A DNA stretch of 6,983 nt from Desulfobacter curvatus DSM 3379 (GCF_000373985.1 NZ_KB892928.1:172-7154); one strand, 5' to 3'; shown: positions 1-6,934, numbered from the stretch's first letter. Numbers and translations: made by a program. Notes: generated from the letters alone by a model not told the origin.

Positions 1-190
1 TTATATTTTCTTGGTCGAAAAAAAAATTTGATAGCTATGACCATTTTTCAAAATTTGCAAGTGTTTCATGCTTCGTTGTGTCCGCTAGGACATGGGGGTT
101 ATATGAAAGTTATAATAAGTTGCTCAGATCTTTCAAACTTTGTTGCGGGCTGATGCCTGGGTACAGATAGACCAGGTCGGCCCATGGCCG
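1..190. other. Gene-free stretch downstream of the dioxygenase gene
   Basis: No convincing coding region is seen. A 16-codon frame starts at the ATG at 103 after a GGGGG run, but it is too short and resembles nothing I know. A small perfect inverted repeat TGTCC-GCTA-GGACA lies at 79-92. On the minus strand an AT-rich imperfect hairpin precedes a run of nine T (19-27), about 165 bases past the dioxygenase stop; it is too weak to call a terminator. Confidence 0.4.
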
Positions 191-1024
191 TTATACGGTT
201 CCCGGCCAGAAAAAGCAGACTGAACTCCTACCCATTATTTTGACATCAAAGACCTTGTGGGCAGGGCGGTACCCGGCAGCACCGGCACACACCATCAAGG
301 GCAGCAGATGCTCTTCCCGGGGATGGCAATGCCTTGCAGCCGGCGCTTGTTCCCAGTTGAGAAGATTTTGTTTTTGCTGTTCAAGGGAAATTTTCTCATT
401 AGCGCAGGTTTTTTTAAGCCAATCTTGAAAAGATCTGTTTTGGGGATCCGGTACTGACGGTGAACCCGGGCCGGCATCCATATCAAATCCTCTCATATTG
501 TGAAAAGAAAATCCGGAACCCAGCAGCCATATATTTTCTTTGAGCAATGGTCTTAGGGCCTGCCCCATTAATAGATGTTTGTCGGCATCCAGACCTTTGG
601 ACAGGGAAATCTGAATACAGGGAACATCGGCATTAGGCAGCATCAGGGTTAATGGGATGTAAACCCCATGGTCAAACCCCCGCTTGTCTTCTTCCATCGC
701 CTTGATGCCGGCCTCTTCCAGCAGATCCACGGCTTTACGGGCCAGCTCCGGGTGACCGGCAGCCGGATACTCAATCTCATAGGCCTGCCTGGGAAACCCG
801 TAATAATCATAAACCAGCCCAGGTTCGGGGTGGCTGATTACCATGGGAGGATCGCTTTCCCAATGGGCGGAAATCACCACCACGACCTCAGGTTTCGGCA
901 GCATTGCGGCAAGCTCTTTTAAAAATGCATTCATGGCGTCATGACCGGCATGCCCCAGAAGGGGTAAAGGTCCGCCGCCATGGGGGATATAAATAATGGC
1001 GCTGTCAGCTTTTAGTGTTGTCAT
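191..1024 (-). CDS. LigB/DODA-type extradiol ring-opening dioxygenase (YgiD-like)
   Basis: Predicted 277-residue cytoplasmic protein of the class III extradiol dioxygenase superfamily, closest in pattern to the 4,5-DOPA extradiol dioxygenase/YgiD group, which opens catechol rings with O2 using one Fe(II) or Zn(II). The expected metal and active-site histidines are visible: H15 in the N-terminal IPHGGGP motif, H54 in ISAHWE, H119 in GFDHGVYIP, and H234 and H239 in CHPREEH near the C-terminus. A GSGFSFHN motif is also typical. Length matches the family (about 260-280). I start at the ATG at 1024 rather than 1078 because AAGGAAG (1029-1035) sits just upstream and the fold begins soon after; the longer form adds 18 unlike residues. 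It overlaps the end of the cyclase gene by 20 nt, suggesting co-translation. The family is clear; the substrate is not. A link to c-di-AMP is not implied by known biochemistry. Confidence 0.88.
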   Translation of the reverse strand: MTTLKADSAIIYIPHGGGPLPLLGHAGHDAMNAFLKELAAMLPKPEVVVVISAHWESDPPMVISHPEPGLVYDYYGFPRQAYEIEYPAAGHPELARKAVDLLEEAGIKAMEEDKRGFDHGVYIPLTLMLPNADVPCIQISLSKGLDADKHLLMGQALRPLLKENIWLLGSGFSFHNMRGFDMDAGPGSPSVPDPQNRSFQDWLKKTCANEKISLEQQKQNLLNWEQAPAARHCHPREEHLLPLMVCAGAAGYRPAHKVFDVKIMGRSSVCFFWPGTV

Positions 1025-2459
1025 TGGGCTTCCTTTCGGAAATGGTATATCGAATCTGTACTCTTTTATTTTTCTCATCCGGCCGCAGGGTGGCAGGGCT
1101 CATCACCAGCGCCACATTAACAAAGCCCGACGTTGCTAAATTTTCAAGGGGGATCTTTTCGGTAAACACCGTGGTTAATCCGTCCAGGGCAAGCTCACCG
1201 CCCCTGATCTTCACCGTATCAGGAAGAACGTAAATATTGGTCATGATAAGGCCGTCCGGCAATTTTCCTGAAAAGTCCGCCTGTACCGGGACCTGTTTTT
1301 CCGCCATGGTATCCAGGGTCAATTCCACCTGGTCCGGTTCAATATTTTTCAGGCGGATGCCTGGTGGCAACTGGACATTCTGCCTGGTAATGGCCAGTTT
1401 ATTTTTTCCCACGGCTGTTCCGTCCAGCGAGATCTTGATGCTCATCTGATCCAGGGTCAACGCATTGACCAGAGGTCGTGCACCACTGATCAAAAGCCTG
1501 GACCTGGAAGCCGAGGCATCAATAATATTCATTTTTTTGTCAGGATTTATGAACTCTATGGGAACATCATAGTTGGCCAGGGTCTCCATGCCCCTTGAAA
1601 AGCTCAGCCACAGACCTGTGGTACATAAAAGGCAGACCATGGCTGCCACAAGCAGCTCCCGGGTCTGCCGGCGCATTTTCTTTACCGGTTCAGGCCCGCC
1701 GGTATATTGTTTTATTAAGGTCTCAATCTCATCAAGATCCCTGACCTCATGGATTTGGTTGTCTTTTACAAGGGAGACTTTTCCACGCTCCTCGGAGACA
1801 ACAATCACCAGGGCATCGCTTTGCTCCGTAAGCCCTAAAGCCGCCCGGTGCCGGGTACCGTATTTCGAGGCCAGATGTCTATTCTGTGACAAGGGCAGAA
1901 TCGTCCCGGCCCGGGTAATTTTTCCCCTCTGGATGACGGCAGCGCCGTCATGGAGCGGTGCACCAGGCCAGAAAAGATTCACCAACATCTCCCTGGACAG
2001 TGACGCATTAATATCCGTCCCGGAACCGATGATGCTGTCCACCCCTGTTTTAAGGGGCATCACGATCAATGCACCGATTTTTGATTTGGCCAGTTCCACC
2101 ACCGCATCACTGATGATGCGCACCGGCGTATTGATCTGGGTCCTTGGAACTTCCCACAGGAAAAATTTCACACTGCGTGTTCGAACCACGCCTGATATTT
2201 CATTTCTAAATACAATAATAATGATAAAGGTCGCCACGGTGATCACGCCCTGCATGACCCAGTTGGTAATGACCAAGCCCATGGCGTTGGCAGTGCGGCC
2301 GATGATCCACATCACCACCACAGCCATTAGAACACGCAGGACATTGGTGCCCCGGAACAATACATATAAACGGAAAAGAATGTATGCGTTGAAAACGATA
2401 TCCAGTATATCCTGCCAGCGCCACCCAGAAAATAATAAAGAAAATTGTTCCATTGGCAT
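1005..2459 (-). CDS. cdaA: CdaA-type diadenylate cyclase fused to YbbR (CdaR-like) repeats
   Basis: A 484-residue membrane protein predicted to make cyclic di-AMP from two ATP. Three hydrophobic segments (about 15-36, 38-56, 64-85) match the CdaA membrane anchor. The cytoplasmic DAC domain follows to about 255, with the DGA motif at D171-A173 and GTRHRAALG at 201-209 containing RHR 203-205; both are intact, so activity is expected. A fourth hydrophobic segment (about 268-286) would return the chain across the membrane. Two YbbR-like repeats follow, about 297-385 and 388-475, which would then lie outside the cytoplasm. In Firmicutes such as Bacillus, CdaA is about 270 residues and YbbR/CdaR is a separate regulator encoded next door; here both are one polypeptide. 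The start shares a base with the stop of the DUF2914 gene (TAATG); an ATG two codons later (2453) is an alternative. No glmM follows, unlike in Firmicutes. Cyclase assignment is firm; control by the YbbR part is inferred. Confidence 0.93.
   Translation of the reverse strand: MPMEQFSLLFSGWRWQDILDIVFNAYILFRLYVLFRGTNVLRVLMAVVVMWIIGRTANAMGLVITNWVMQGVITVATFIIIIVFRNEISGVVRTRSVKFFLWEVPRTQINTPVRIISDAVVELAKSKIGALIVMPLKTGVDSIIGSGTDINASLSREMLVNLFWPGAPLHDGAAVIQRGKITRAGTILPLSQNRHLASKYGTRHRAALGLTEQSDALVIVVSEERGKVSLVKDNQIHEVRDLDEIETLIKQYTGGPEPVKKMRRQTRELLVAAMVCLLCTTGLWLSFSRGMETLANYDVPIEFINPDKKMNIIDASASRSRLLISGARPLVNALTLDQMSIKISLDGTAVGKNKLAITRQNVQLPPGIRLKNIEPDQVELTLDTMAEKQVPVQADFSGKLPDGLIMTNIYVLPDTVKIRGGELALDGLTTVFTEKIPLENLATSGFVNVALVMSPATLRPDEKNKRVQIRYTISERKPNDNTKS
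1029..1035 (-). promoter_or_regulatory. Shine-Dalgarno that sets the dioxygenase start
   Basis: AAGGAAG on the minus strand, with its AGGA core six bases before the ATG at 1024 and lying inside the last codons of the cyclase gene. It favours this start over the upstream in-frame ATG at 1078. Confidence 0.7.
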
Positions 2460-2917
2460 TAATCAGACATACTGAATCTTAAGGTTTTTAAAATATTATT
2501 GTCTTCATCCCTGATTTCCACCCGCCAGGGTCCCTTATCCGCATCGCGCATCTGGACCCTTGAAAAGGAGGACCATTTAGGCACGGAAAGGACAAGACGC
2601 ATGGAAAAAATAAGCTTGTCTTTTTTATACCAGTTATGAAAAATGGCTGTTTTTTCATACACCGGATCAAATTCGGAAAAGCAAAAAACCTCTCCCTGGG
2701 AAACGCTGAAAACAACGGCCGGATTCACCGGCCTGAAATTGGATATGCGTTCACACACAACCGCATCGGCCAAAACCATACGGGGCTGCTCAGCCAAGCC
2801 GACACCGGCCGGTATAAATAAAAATCCAACCAGTCCGCAAACAATGAGACGCAGAGAAAATAAAAAATGACATTTCCTTATAGTGAAATCCGGCATGTTA
2901 TGTTCTGTTGCTGTCAT
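2459..2917 (-). CDS. Exported DUF2914 domain protein
   Basis: A 152-residue protein with a hydrophobic export segment (about residues 17-40, ending GLAEQ, a plausible signal peptidase I site after A42), leaving about 110 residues outside the cytoplasm. The second half carries the DUF2914 pattern: an aromatic-rich IFHNWYKKDK stretch, a following beta-rich LVLSVP segment, a WSSFSR stretch in the place of the usual W-x-S-x-K/R, then GPWRVEIRDEDNNIL and a final short strand. DUF2914 has no established biochemical role; its members in Proteobacteria are often secreted or lipoprotein-like. No lipobox cysteine is evident. It is first in the operon and its stop overlaps the cyclase start (TAATG), so it may act with the YbbR part on the same side of the membrane; that is inference. 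The start is uncertain: neither the ATG at 2917 nor the one at 2896 has a good Shine-Dalgarno. Confidence 0.78.
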   Translation of the reverse strand: MTATEHNMPDFTIRKCHFLFSLRLIVCGLVGFLFIPAGVGLAEQPRMVLADAVVCERISNFRPVNPAVVFSVSQGEVFCFSEFDPVYEKTAIFHNWYKKDKLIFSMRLVLSVPKWSSFSRVQMRDADKGPWRVEIRDEDNNILKTLRFSMSD

Positions 2918-3196
2918 AGACGATACGCTTTCATATTCTGTAAAAAATGCCTAATGTTATATACCGGTTGGGGAGAAAAAAAAAGCCTGGATTACGGGGT
3001 ATATACCATTCAATGACGTTACATGGCCTCCTCGTTTTCAACACCGGTCCGCAGTATCCGGTTCGAAAAATTCTTTAGCTGAATAATTTCTTACTTTTGT
3101 TCACTATCTTAAGAATCCTAAATTCACCACTCATTGCTTGACTAAAAAACAATCTGGTGTAATTATTTCCAAACTAACAATCTGCTAACATTTTTC
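2918..3196. promoter_or_regulatory. Divergent intergenic region between cyclase operon and kinase gene
   Basis: AT-rich spacer that must carry promoters for both directions. The plus-strand promoter is listed separately. For the minus-strand operon only weak candidates are visible, such as TATAAC near 2956-2961 without a good -35 box. The octamer TATATACC occurs at 2958-2965 and again at 3000-3007, the second inside the perfect palindrome GGTATATACC (2998-3007); the copies are 42 bases apart. They could be operator sites, but this may be chance in AT-rich DNA. Confidence 0.4.
3138..3166 (+). promoter_or_regulatory. Candidate sigma-70 promoter for the kinase-like gene
   Basis: TTGACT (-35, five of six consensus bases) at 3138-3143, a 17-base spacer, and AATTAT (-10, four of six) at 3161-3166 preceded by TGT, the extended -10 TGn motif. 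Transcription would begin near 3173, giving a short leader before the kinase-like gene. No other signal on this strand in the spacer is as good. Confidence 0.5.
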
Positions 3197-3850
3197 ATGT
3201 TGAGCCAATCAACTCAACGTTGTGTCAAAAAAGAGAGGGGGAGCGATCTGAAAAAGCAACTGATTCATAAAGGGAGCTGGGGCAACGCAGATGTTTTCCT
3301 GTGTTCACAAGGCCAAGCGCAATGGGTGGAAAAAGGGTTTGACGGTAAAAATCTCCTGGTTCGCTGGACCATTGGTATTATTCTGACACAACGCGAACTC
3401 CTTATCTCCACACGGCTGAAAGACCTTGCCGGAATTCCCCAAGGATATACCCGCAAATCCCTTTGCACGTTAACCTACAATTATATGGACGGTATGATAT
3501 TAGGTGCCAGGGATCTGGACCATGCCCTGCCCGTTGACTATTTTACCGCCTGTGAGCGACTGCTGCATAGCATACACGAAAAAGGTGTCGTGCATCTGGA
3601 CCTGCGCCGCGGGAGCAACTGGATTGTTCAGCCGGACGGGTCCCCCGGCATCATTGATTTTCAATCCTCATTGCTGGTAAGTCTGCTTCCGGGCCCGCTG
3701 AAAAAATTTTTATTCTCCATTGACTATTCCGGTCTGTACAAAATGTGGAGCCGAAAATGCATAGAGGGGCTGGACCCAGACCGTAAGAAAGTTTTTCACA
3801 GAATCAACAGACTTCGCCGCTTATGGATATTCAGTTTTGTTCATATTTAA
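3197..3850 (+). CDS. Small kinase-fold protein, lipopolysaccharide-kinase/RIO-like
   Basis: Up to 217 residues with a minimal protein-kinase-like fold. Visible elements in order: glycine-rich loop GSWGNADVFL (26-35), candidate ATP-binding lysine K46 in WVEKGF, candidate helix-C glutamate E67, hinge near YNYMDG (94-99), catalytic loop HLDLRRGSN (133-141) with D135 and N141, and metal-binding D154 in IIDFQSS, DFQ replacing DFG. There is no long activation segment; the chain ends with a basic helical tail containing DYSGLYKMW. This pattern fits the Kdo/WaaP and RIO-like small-molecule or lipid-sugar kinases more than Ser/Thr protein kinases. All catalytic residues are present, so it is probably active; a role in cell-envelope sugar phosphorylation is inferred. 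No glycan genes are adjacent. The start is unsettled: the ATG at 3197 has no Shine-Dalgarno and lies at a hairpin, whereas GAGGGGG at 3235-3241 precedes an in-frame CTG at 3248 (200 residues), which keeps the whole kinase fold. Confidence 0.75.
   Translation: MLSQSTQRCVKKERGSDLKKQLIHKGSWGNADVFLCSQGQAQWVEKGFDGKNLLVRWTIGIILTQRELLISTRLKDLAGIPQGYTRKSLCTLTYNYMDGMILGARDLDHALPVDYFTACERLLHSIHEKGVVHLDLRRGSNWIVQPDGSPGIIDFQSSLLVSLLPGPLKKFLFSIDYSGLYKMWSRKCIEGLDPDRKKVFHRINRLRRLWIFSFVHI
3199..3218 (+). repeat. Inverted repeat over the putative ATG of the kinase-like gene
   Basis: GTTGAG (3199-3204) and CTCAAC (3213-3218) are perfect complements around an 8-base loop. The left arm begins on the last base of the ATG at 3197. 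As RNA it would occlude that start; as DNA it could be a small operator just downstream of the predicted transcription start. Confidence 0.4.
3235..3241 (+). promoter_or_regulatory. Strong Shine-Dalgarno-like GAGGGGG before an in-frame CTG codon
   Basis: This purine-rich run ends six bases before CTG at 3248-3250, codon 18 of the reading frame. No ATG, GTG or TTG lies in frame at a suitable distance, so it either marks a rare CTG start or is coincidental coding sequence. Confidence 0.4.
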
Positions 3851-3911
3851 ATATCGCATACCGCGTCGGCAAAATTCCGGCAAAAAGACATCCACTTTGG
3901 GTTCAAAGAAA

Positions 3912-4139
3912 TCAGTTGGTATCCATTTGAATTTCAAGACACATGTCGTAAATTTCTATGACATCGCCGGGAAGAATTTTTTTCCGTTTTCTTGTTTCAA
4001 CCCGGCCGTTCACCCGGACCAGCCCGTCGGCGATCATATGCTTGGCCTCTCCCCCGCTGGACACAAGATTTTCAAACTTGAGCACCTTGTATAATTCCAC
4101 AGGTGCATGGGAAATATAAACGATTCTGTTCTCAGTCAT
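3912..4139 (-). CDS. YbcJ-like S4-domain RNA-binding protein
   Basis: A 75-residue protein that is essentially one S4 RNA-binding domain. It follows the Escherichia coli YbcJ pattern (about 70 residues): VELYKVLKFENLVSSGGEAK, then a helix and turn with GLVRVNGRVETRKRKKI, then LPGDVIEI. The basic ETRKRKK patch is the expected RNA-contact surface. YbcJ-type proteins are small cytoplasmic RNA binders of poorly defined function. The ATG at 4139 has a good Shine-Dalgarno (AAGGTG eight bases upstream). Its first eight bases overlap the end of the acyl-CoA synthetase gene (ATGACTGA), so translation is probably coupled. Nothing suggests a functional link to acyl-CoA metabolism beyond this overlap. 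Family assignment is confident; role is unknown. Confidence 0.85.
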   Translation of the reverse strand: MTENRIVYISHAPVELYKVLKFENLVSSGGEAKHMIADGLVRVNGRVETRKRKKILPGDVIEIYDMCLEIQMDTN

Positions 4140-6567
4140 AATTTACACCTTTTTTTTGTGACCCACGGATGGCATTGGCCTGCAACCGCCCCTGGATATA
4201 CAAAGACAGGGCTGCAACGGCACCATCGCAGACGTTGAAAACAGGAATGCCGCCTGCAATCAGGGCGTCTCGCAACGGGTCGTAAAGCCTGCCCCCGTCC
4301 ACCACTGCCACAATGGGGGTTGCACTGGTATTATTCAAATGTATCAGCCGCTGGAGAACAGCGCCTTTTTGGTTCATGGAAAACCGGTCTTCCGGGGCAG
4401 TGTCCAGGGTTTGCATGGCCGGAGACATGGGATCCACACTGATAATCACGGCATCCACGCCGGGGTCCCGGCAAAGAATTGCGGCAATGTCGCCGTGAAC
4501 CTGGTCATCAGCCGCCGGATTGATATCCATGGGATTGGATATCGTCACCAGACGGTCCAGTCCCTTGGCCGCCAGCACAGAACGTACATCGGCTACCGCT
4601 TTATTGTCGAATCGGGCAAGTTCCATGGTAAAATCATCGCTTTGGATGGAATCCGCCATGCCCACGGCTTCAAACCCGGCTCCGCTGACAGCAGCCAAAC
4701 GGTCGCCATGGATGGTTTTGGCGTTCAATGTTTCGGACAACAGCATTAGTTCCTGAAATTCACTGAAGGTTCTGGCAACAATGGCACCGGTCTGGGAAAC
4801 ACAGCTTTCGCAGACCATATAGTCCCCGGCAAGGGAGGCGGTATGGCTGGAGGTGGCGGCTTTTCCTTCCGGGGTTCTGCCGGCCTTATAAAACACCACT
4901 TCCTTACCTGCCAGGACCGCATCCCTGATGGCCCGGCAGAATGCCAGGCCGTCCAGATCATTAAAGCCCTCGGCATATACGGCAATTACATCCACCTGAT
5001 CACTGTCCTTGAAATAGGTCATCATGTCCCCCAGGGTCAAATCGGTCTGGTTGCCCATGGAAATCATATACGCCGGTGCCAATTGGGGGCACTGGTGGCT
5101 TCGGTGGAGCATAAAAGCCCCGCTCTGGCTGATCAGGGCAGCCCGGCAGAATTTTCTGGGGCAGGATCTGTCCTTGGGCAGTTTTTCCTCAGGAATAAAC
5201 CAGGTATCAAAGCTGCCGGGCAAAGAGATCACCCCCATGCAATTGGCGCCTAAAAACACCGGACCGCCATCGGTGTCCGGGCGGGTGCGGGCTGCATGGA
5301 TGGCGTCTACTACCTGTCGGGCCTTATCCTGGCTGTCATGGGTCTCCCCCAAGCCGCCGGGAATCAGCATAACGGCATGGGCGACATCCTTTTCTATGAT
5401 ATCCTCGACCAAGCCAGGAACCTGATCTGCGCCCACAGCCACAATAAAAAGGTCAAGCTTTCCCTTGCCGCCGGCCAGGGCAGCCAGATCAGGCAGGCAG
5501 TCAATGCCCAGGAATTGATCCATGCCTTTTTTAAAAATCACCATATTTTCGGGACCAAATCCCTGGGCCAGAACATTGTCCAAAATAATCCGGCCAAAAT
5601 TCTTCCGGGTGGAAGAGACACCAATGATGCCCATACGTACCGGATGAAGCAGATTATCAATTTTTCCCACCGGACGCTTGGGTAGTATTCTTTTTTGCTT
5701 TGAAAATCGACACATCCCATCCAGAGGCACCATAAGAAAATCGGTGAAGGCAAAGGGATTGATCTCAAGTTCGTCTATAACAAAAACGGATTGGGGGTTT
5801 TCAAGACAATATGTGTTGCCCATCTGGATAAAAGATTCAAAACACTCCACCAATTGTTCGTCCGTAACGATACGGCGCTGTCCCCGGGTTAAACCGGCAA
5901 GTTTTCTGTATGAAATGGTCTCGCGATATAACTGAAAAAATTGTTCCCCGGTGCACATGGCCGGGGAAGCCGCCACGATGGCCTGGCCTTTCCTGAACCG
6001 CCTGGCGTATAATTCCGTGTCCGTACCGCCCAATCCGGCAGAGAATATGGTACCGAATTCTCTGGTGCGGCGCAGCCCGACAATGAGCTCATTGCCAAAG
6101 GCTGCGGAATCCGGAGGCATATACTGCACCTGGAGCACGCCTTTAATATCCCGGGAAACGGCTGATGCCAGATCGTCACCGGTCAGGCCCCGATAATGCG
6201 CAGGCAGGCCGTCCTGGTCAAGGGCCAAACCGGCTGCATAGTTTTCAGGCACCTCGTAGAACATCCGGCGCACGGCAGAACGAATTTTATTGGGCGCCTT
6301 GTCCACCACCCGGACCCCGCCCACCTCTGTTTTGTGAATGATATAAGGAGAGACGATTTTTAATACACTTTTCTCGCCCGGCATATCCACAAGCTCGTCA
6401 TCGGCAATCCGGGTCCCACGCTCAATCAATCGGACCTGGGGAAACGTCTCTGCCCCGGATTTCGCCAGAAGTTCGTACACTTCGGATTCAAAAAGAAAAT
6501 CCCGGCCCTGGCCCCAGGCGTTGGAGAAAATCCGTTCAATGGCATCAAAATCAATATCCAACTGCAT
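4132..6567 (-). CDS. NDP-forming acyl-CoA synthetase (acetate-CoA ligase, ADP-forming type), ATP-grasp first
   Basis: An 811-residue cytoplasmic enzyme predicted to interconvert acyl-CoA, ADP and phosphate with free acid, CoA and ATP, conserving energy by substrate-level phosphorylation. Residues 1-285 form an ATP-grasp domain with HKTEVGGV (78-85) and ELEINPFAF (266-274). A CoA-binding Rossmann domain follows (about 305-450) with GIIGVSST (313-320), GGLGE (404-408) and NCMGV (442-446). Then come succinyl-CoA-synthetase-like ligase domains (about 475-800) with SQSGAF (480-485), the phosphohistidine motif SSHTAS (573-578, H575) and SNPMDI (677-682). All catalytic motifs are present. The common single-chain form of about 700 residues has the CoA-binding part first and ATP-grasp last; here the order is reversed (beta then alpha), with some extra length around 420-470. 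The acyl substrate cannot be read from sequence; acetate or another short or aromatic acid is possible. It leads a two-gene unit with the S4 protein. The start at 6567 has only a weak GGGA upstream. Confidence 0.92.
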   Translation of the reverse strand: MQLDIDFDAIERIFSNAWGQGRDFLFESEVYELLAKSGAETFPQVRLIERGTRIADDELVDMPGEKSVLKIVSPYIIHKTEVGGVRVVDKAPNKIRSAVRRMFYEVPENYAAGLALDQDGLPAHYRGLTGDDLASAVSRDIKGVLQVQYMPPDSAAFGNELIVGLRRTREFGTIFSAGLGGTDTELYARRFRKGQAIVAASPAMCTGEQFFQLYRETISYRKLAGLTRGQRRIVTDEQLVECFESFIQMGNTYCLENPQSVFVIDELEINPFAFTDFLMVPLDGMCRFSKQKRILPKRPVGKIDNLLHPVRMGIIGVSSTRKNFGRIILDNVLAQGFGPENMVIFKKGMDQFLGIDCLPDLAALAGGKGKLDLFIVAVGADQVPGLVEDIIEKDVAHAVMLIPGGLGETHDSQDKARQVVDAIHAARTRPDTDGGPVFLGANCMGVISLPGSFDTWFIPEEKLPKDRSCPRKFCRAALISQSGAFMLHRSHQCPQLAPAYMISMGNQTDLTLGDMMTYFKDSDQVDVIAVYAEGFNDLDGLAFCRAIRDAVLAGKEVVFYKAGRTPEGKAATSSHTASLAGDYMVCESCVSQTGAIVARTFSEFQELMLLSETLNAKTIHGDRLAAVSGAGFEAVGMADSIQSDDFTMELARFDNKAVADVRSVLAAKGLDRLVTISNPMDINPAADDQVHGDIAAILCRDPGVDAVIISVDPMSPAMQTLDTAPEDRFSMNQKGAVLQRLIHLNNTSATPIVAVVDGGRLYDPLRDALIAGGIPVFNVCDGAVAALSLYIQGRLQANAIRGSQKKGVNYD

Positions 6568-6655
6568 GCTTAAATCCCAGTCTTTTTGCTATGTTACGCA
6601 TACATCATCCGTGTTTACGAATAGTTATCCAATGTCTTTGTATTCATTTTCAGGG

Positions 6656-6664
6656 ATAATAACA
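6656..6664 (-). promoter_or_regulatory. Possible extended -10 promoter for the synthetase gene
   Basis: On the minus strand TGT-TATTAT: a TGn extension followed by a five-of-six -10 hexamer, about 90 bases before the ATG at 6567. No acceptable -35 box is seen, so this is a weak call. Confidence 0.3.
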
Positions 6665-6806
6665 ACCCGTTAACAACATTTGCGATTATGGAATAGTCCG
6701 GATATCTGAACATTTTCACTTTTCATACGGTACGAACAGTGCTGACGCATAAATAATAAAAGGTCGGCCGAAGTTGTTCCGCCCACTCCTTTTTGGGAAA
6801 ATTCCG

Positions 6807-6837
6807 CCTTTCCTTCTTTCAGAAGGCATCGGAAAGG
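6807..6837. repeat. Bulged hairpin, 11 base pairs
   Basis: CCTTT (6807-6811) plus CCTTCT (6812-6817) pair with AGAAGG (6821-6826) and AAAGG (6833-6837) across a 3-base loop and a 6-base bulge. An alternative outer helix is TTCCG (6802-6806) with CGGAA (6830-6834). It has no T-tract on either strand, so it is not a standard intrinsic terminator. Confidence 0.55.
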
Positions 6838-6934
6838 TAGTTCTTCCTACACAAACCATGGCCTGTACCGAAGATTTTCATTCCGTCCGGGCATAGTTCT
6901 CCCCCATTCCAGGCTTGAAACTGTTTCGATTACC

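Noticed and set aside
19..60. AT-rich hairpin plus T9 as a minus-strand terminator
   Set aside because: Pairing is imperfect and almost entirely A-T with a long loop, and it lies about 165 bases beyond the dioxygenase stop.
1573..2475. 300-codon open frame on the plus strand
   Set aside because: It lies wholly opposite the well-supported cyclase gene and its translation has no recognisable domain; it is an antisense shadow.
3022..3033. Minus-strand GAGGAGG followed by ATG-TAA, a possible start-stop element
   Set aside because: Only two bases separate the purine run from the ATG, too short for initiation, and no longer frame follows.
3895..3908. CTTTG-GGTT-CAAAG hairpin as a terminator between the convergent genes
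   Set aside because: Five weak pairs and no T-tract on either strand.
4132..4160. Slippage at the A8 run fusing the synthetase to the S4 protein
   Set aside because: In the S4 frame a TAA stop lies two codons before the S4 ATG, so a single-base shift would terminate rather than fuse.
4843..5685. Several 129-136 codon plus-strand frames
   Set aside because: All are antisense to the acyl-CoA synthetase, whose motifs span the region; no domain is recognisable in the plus-strand translations.
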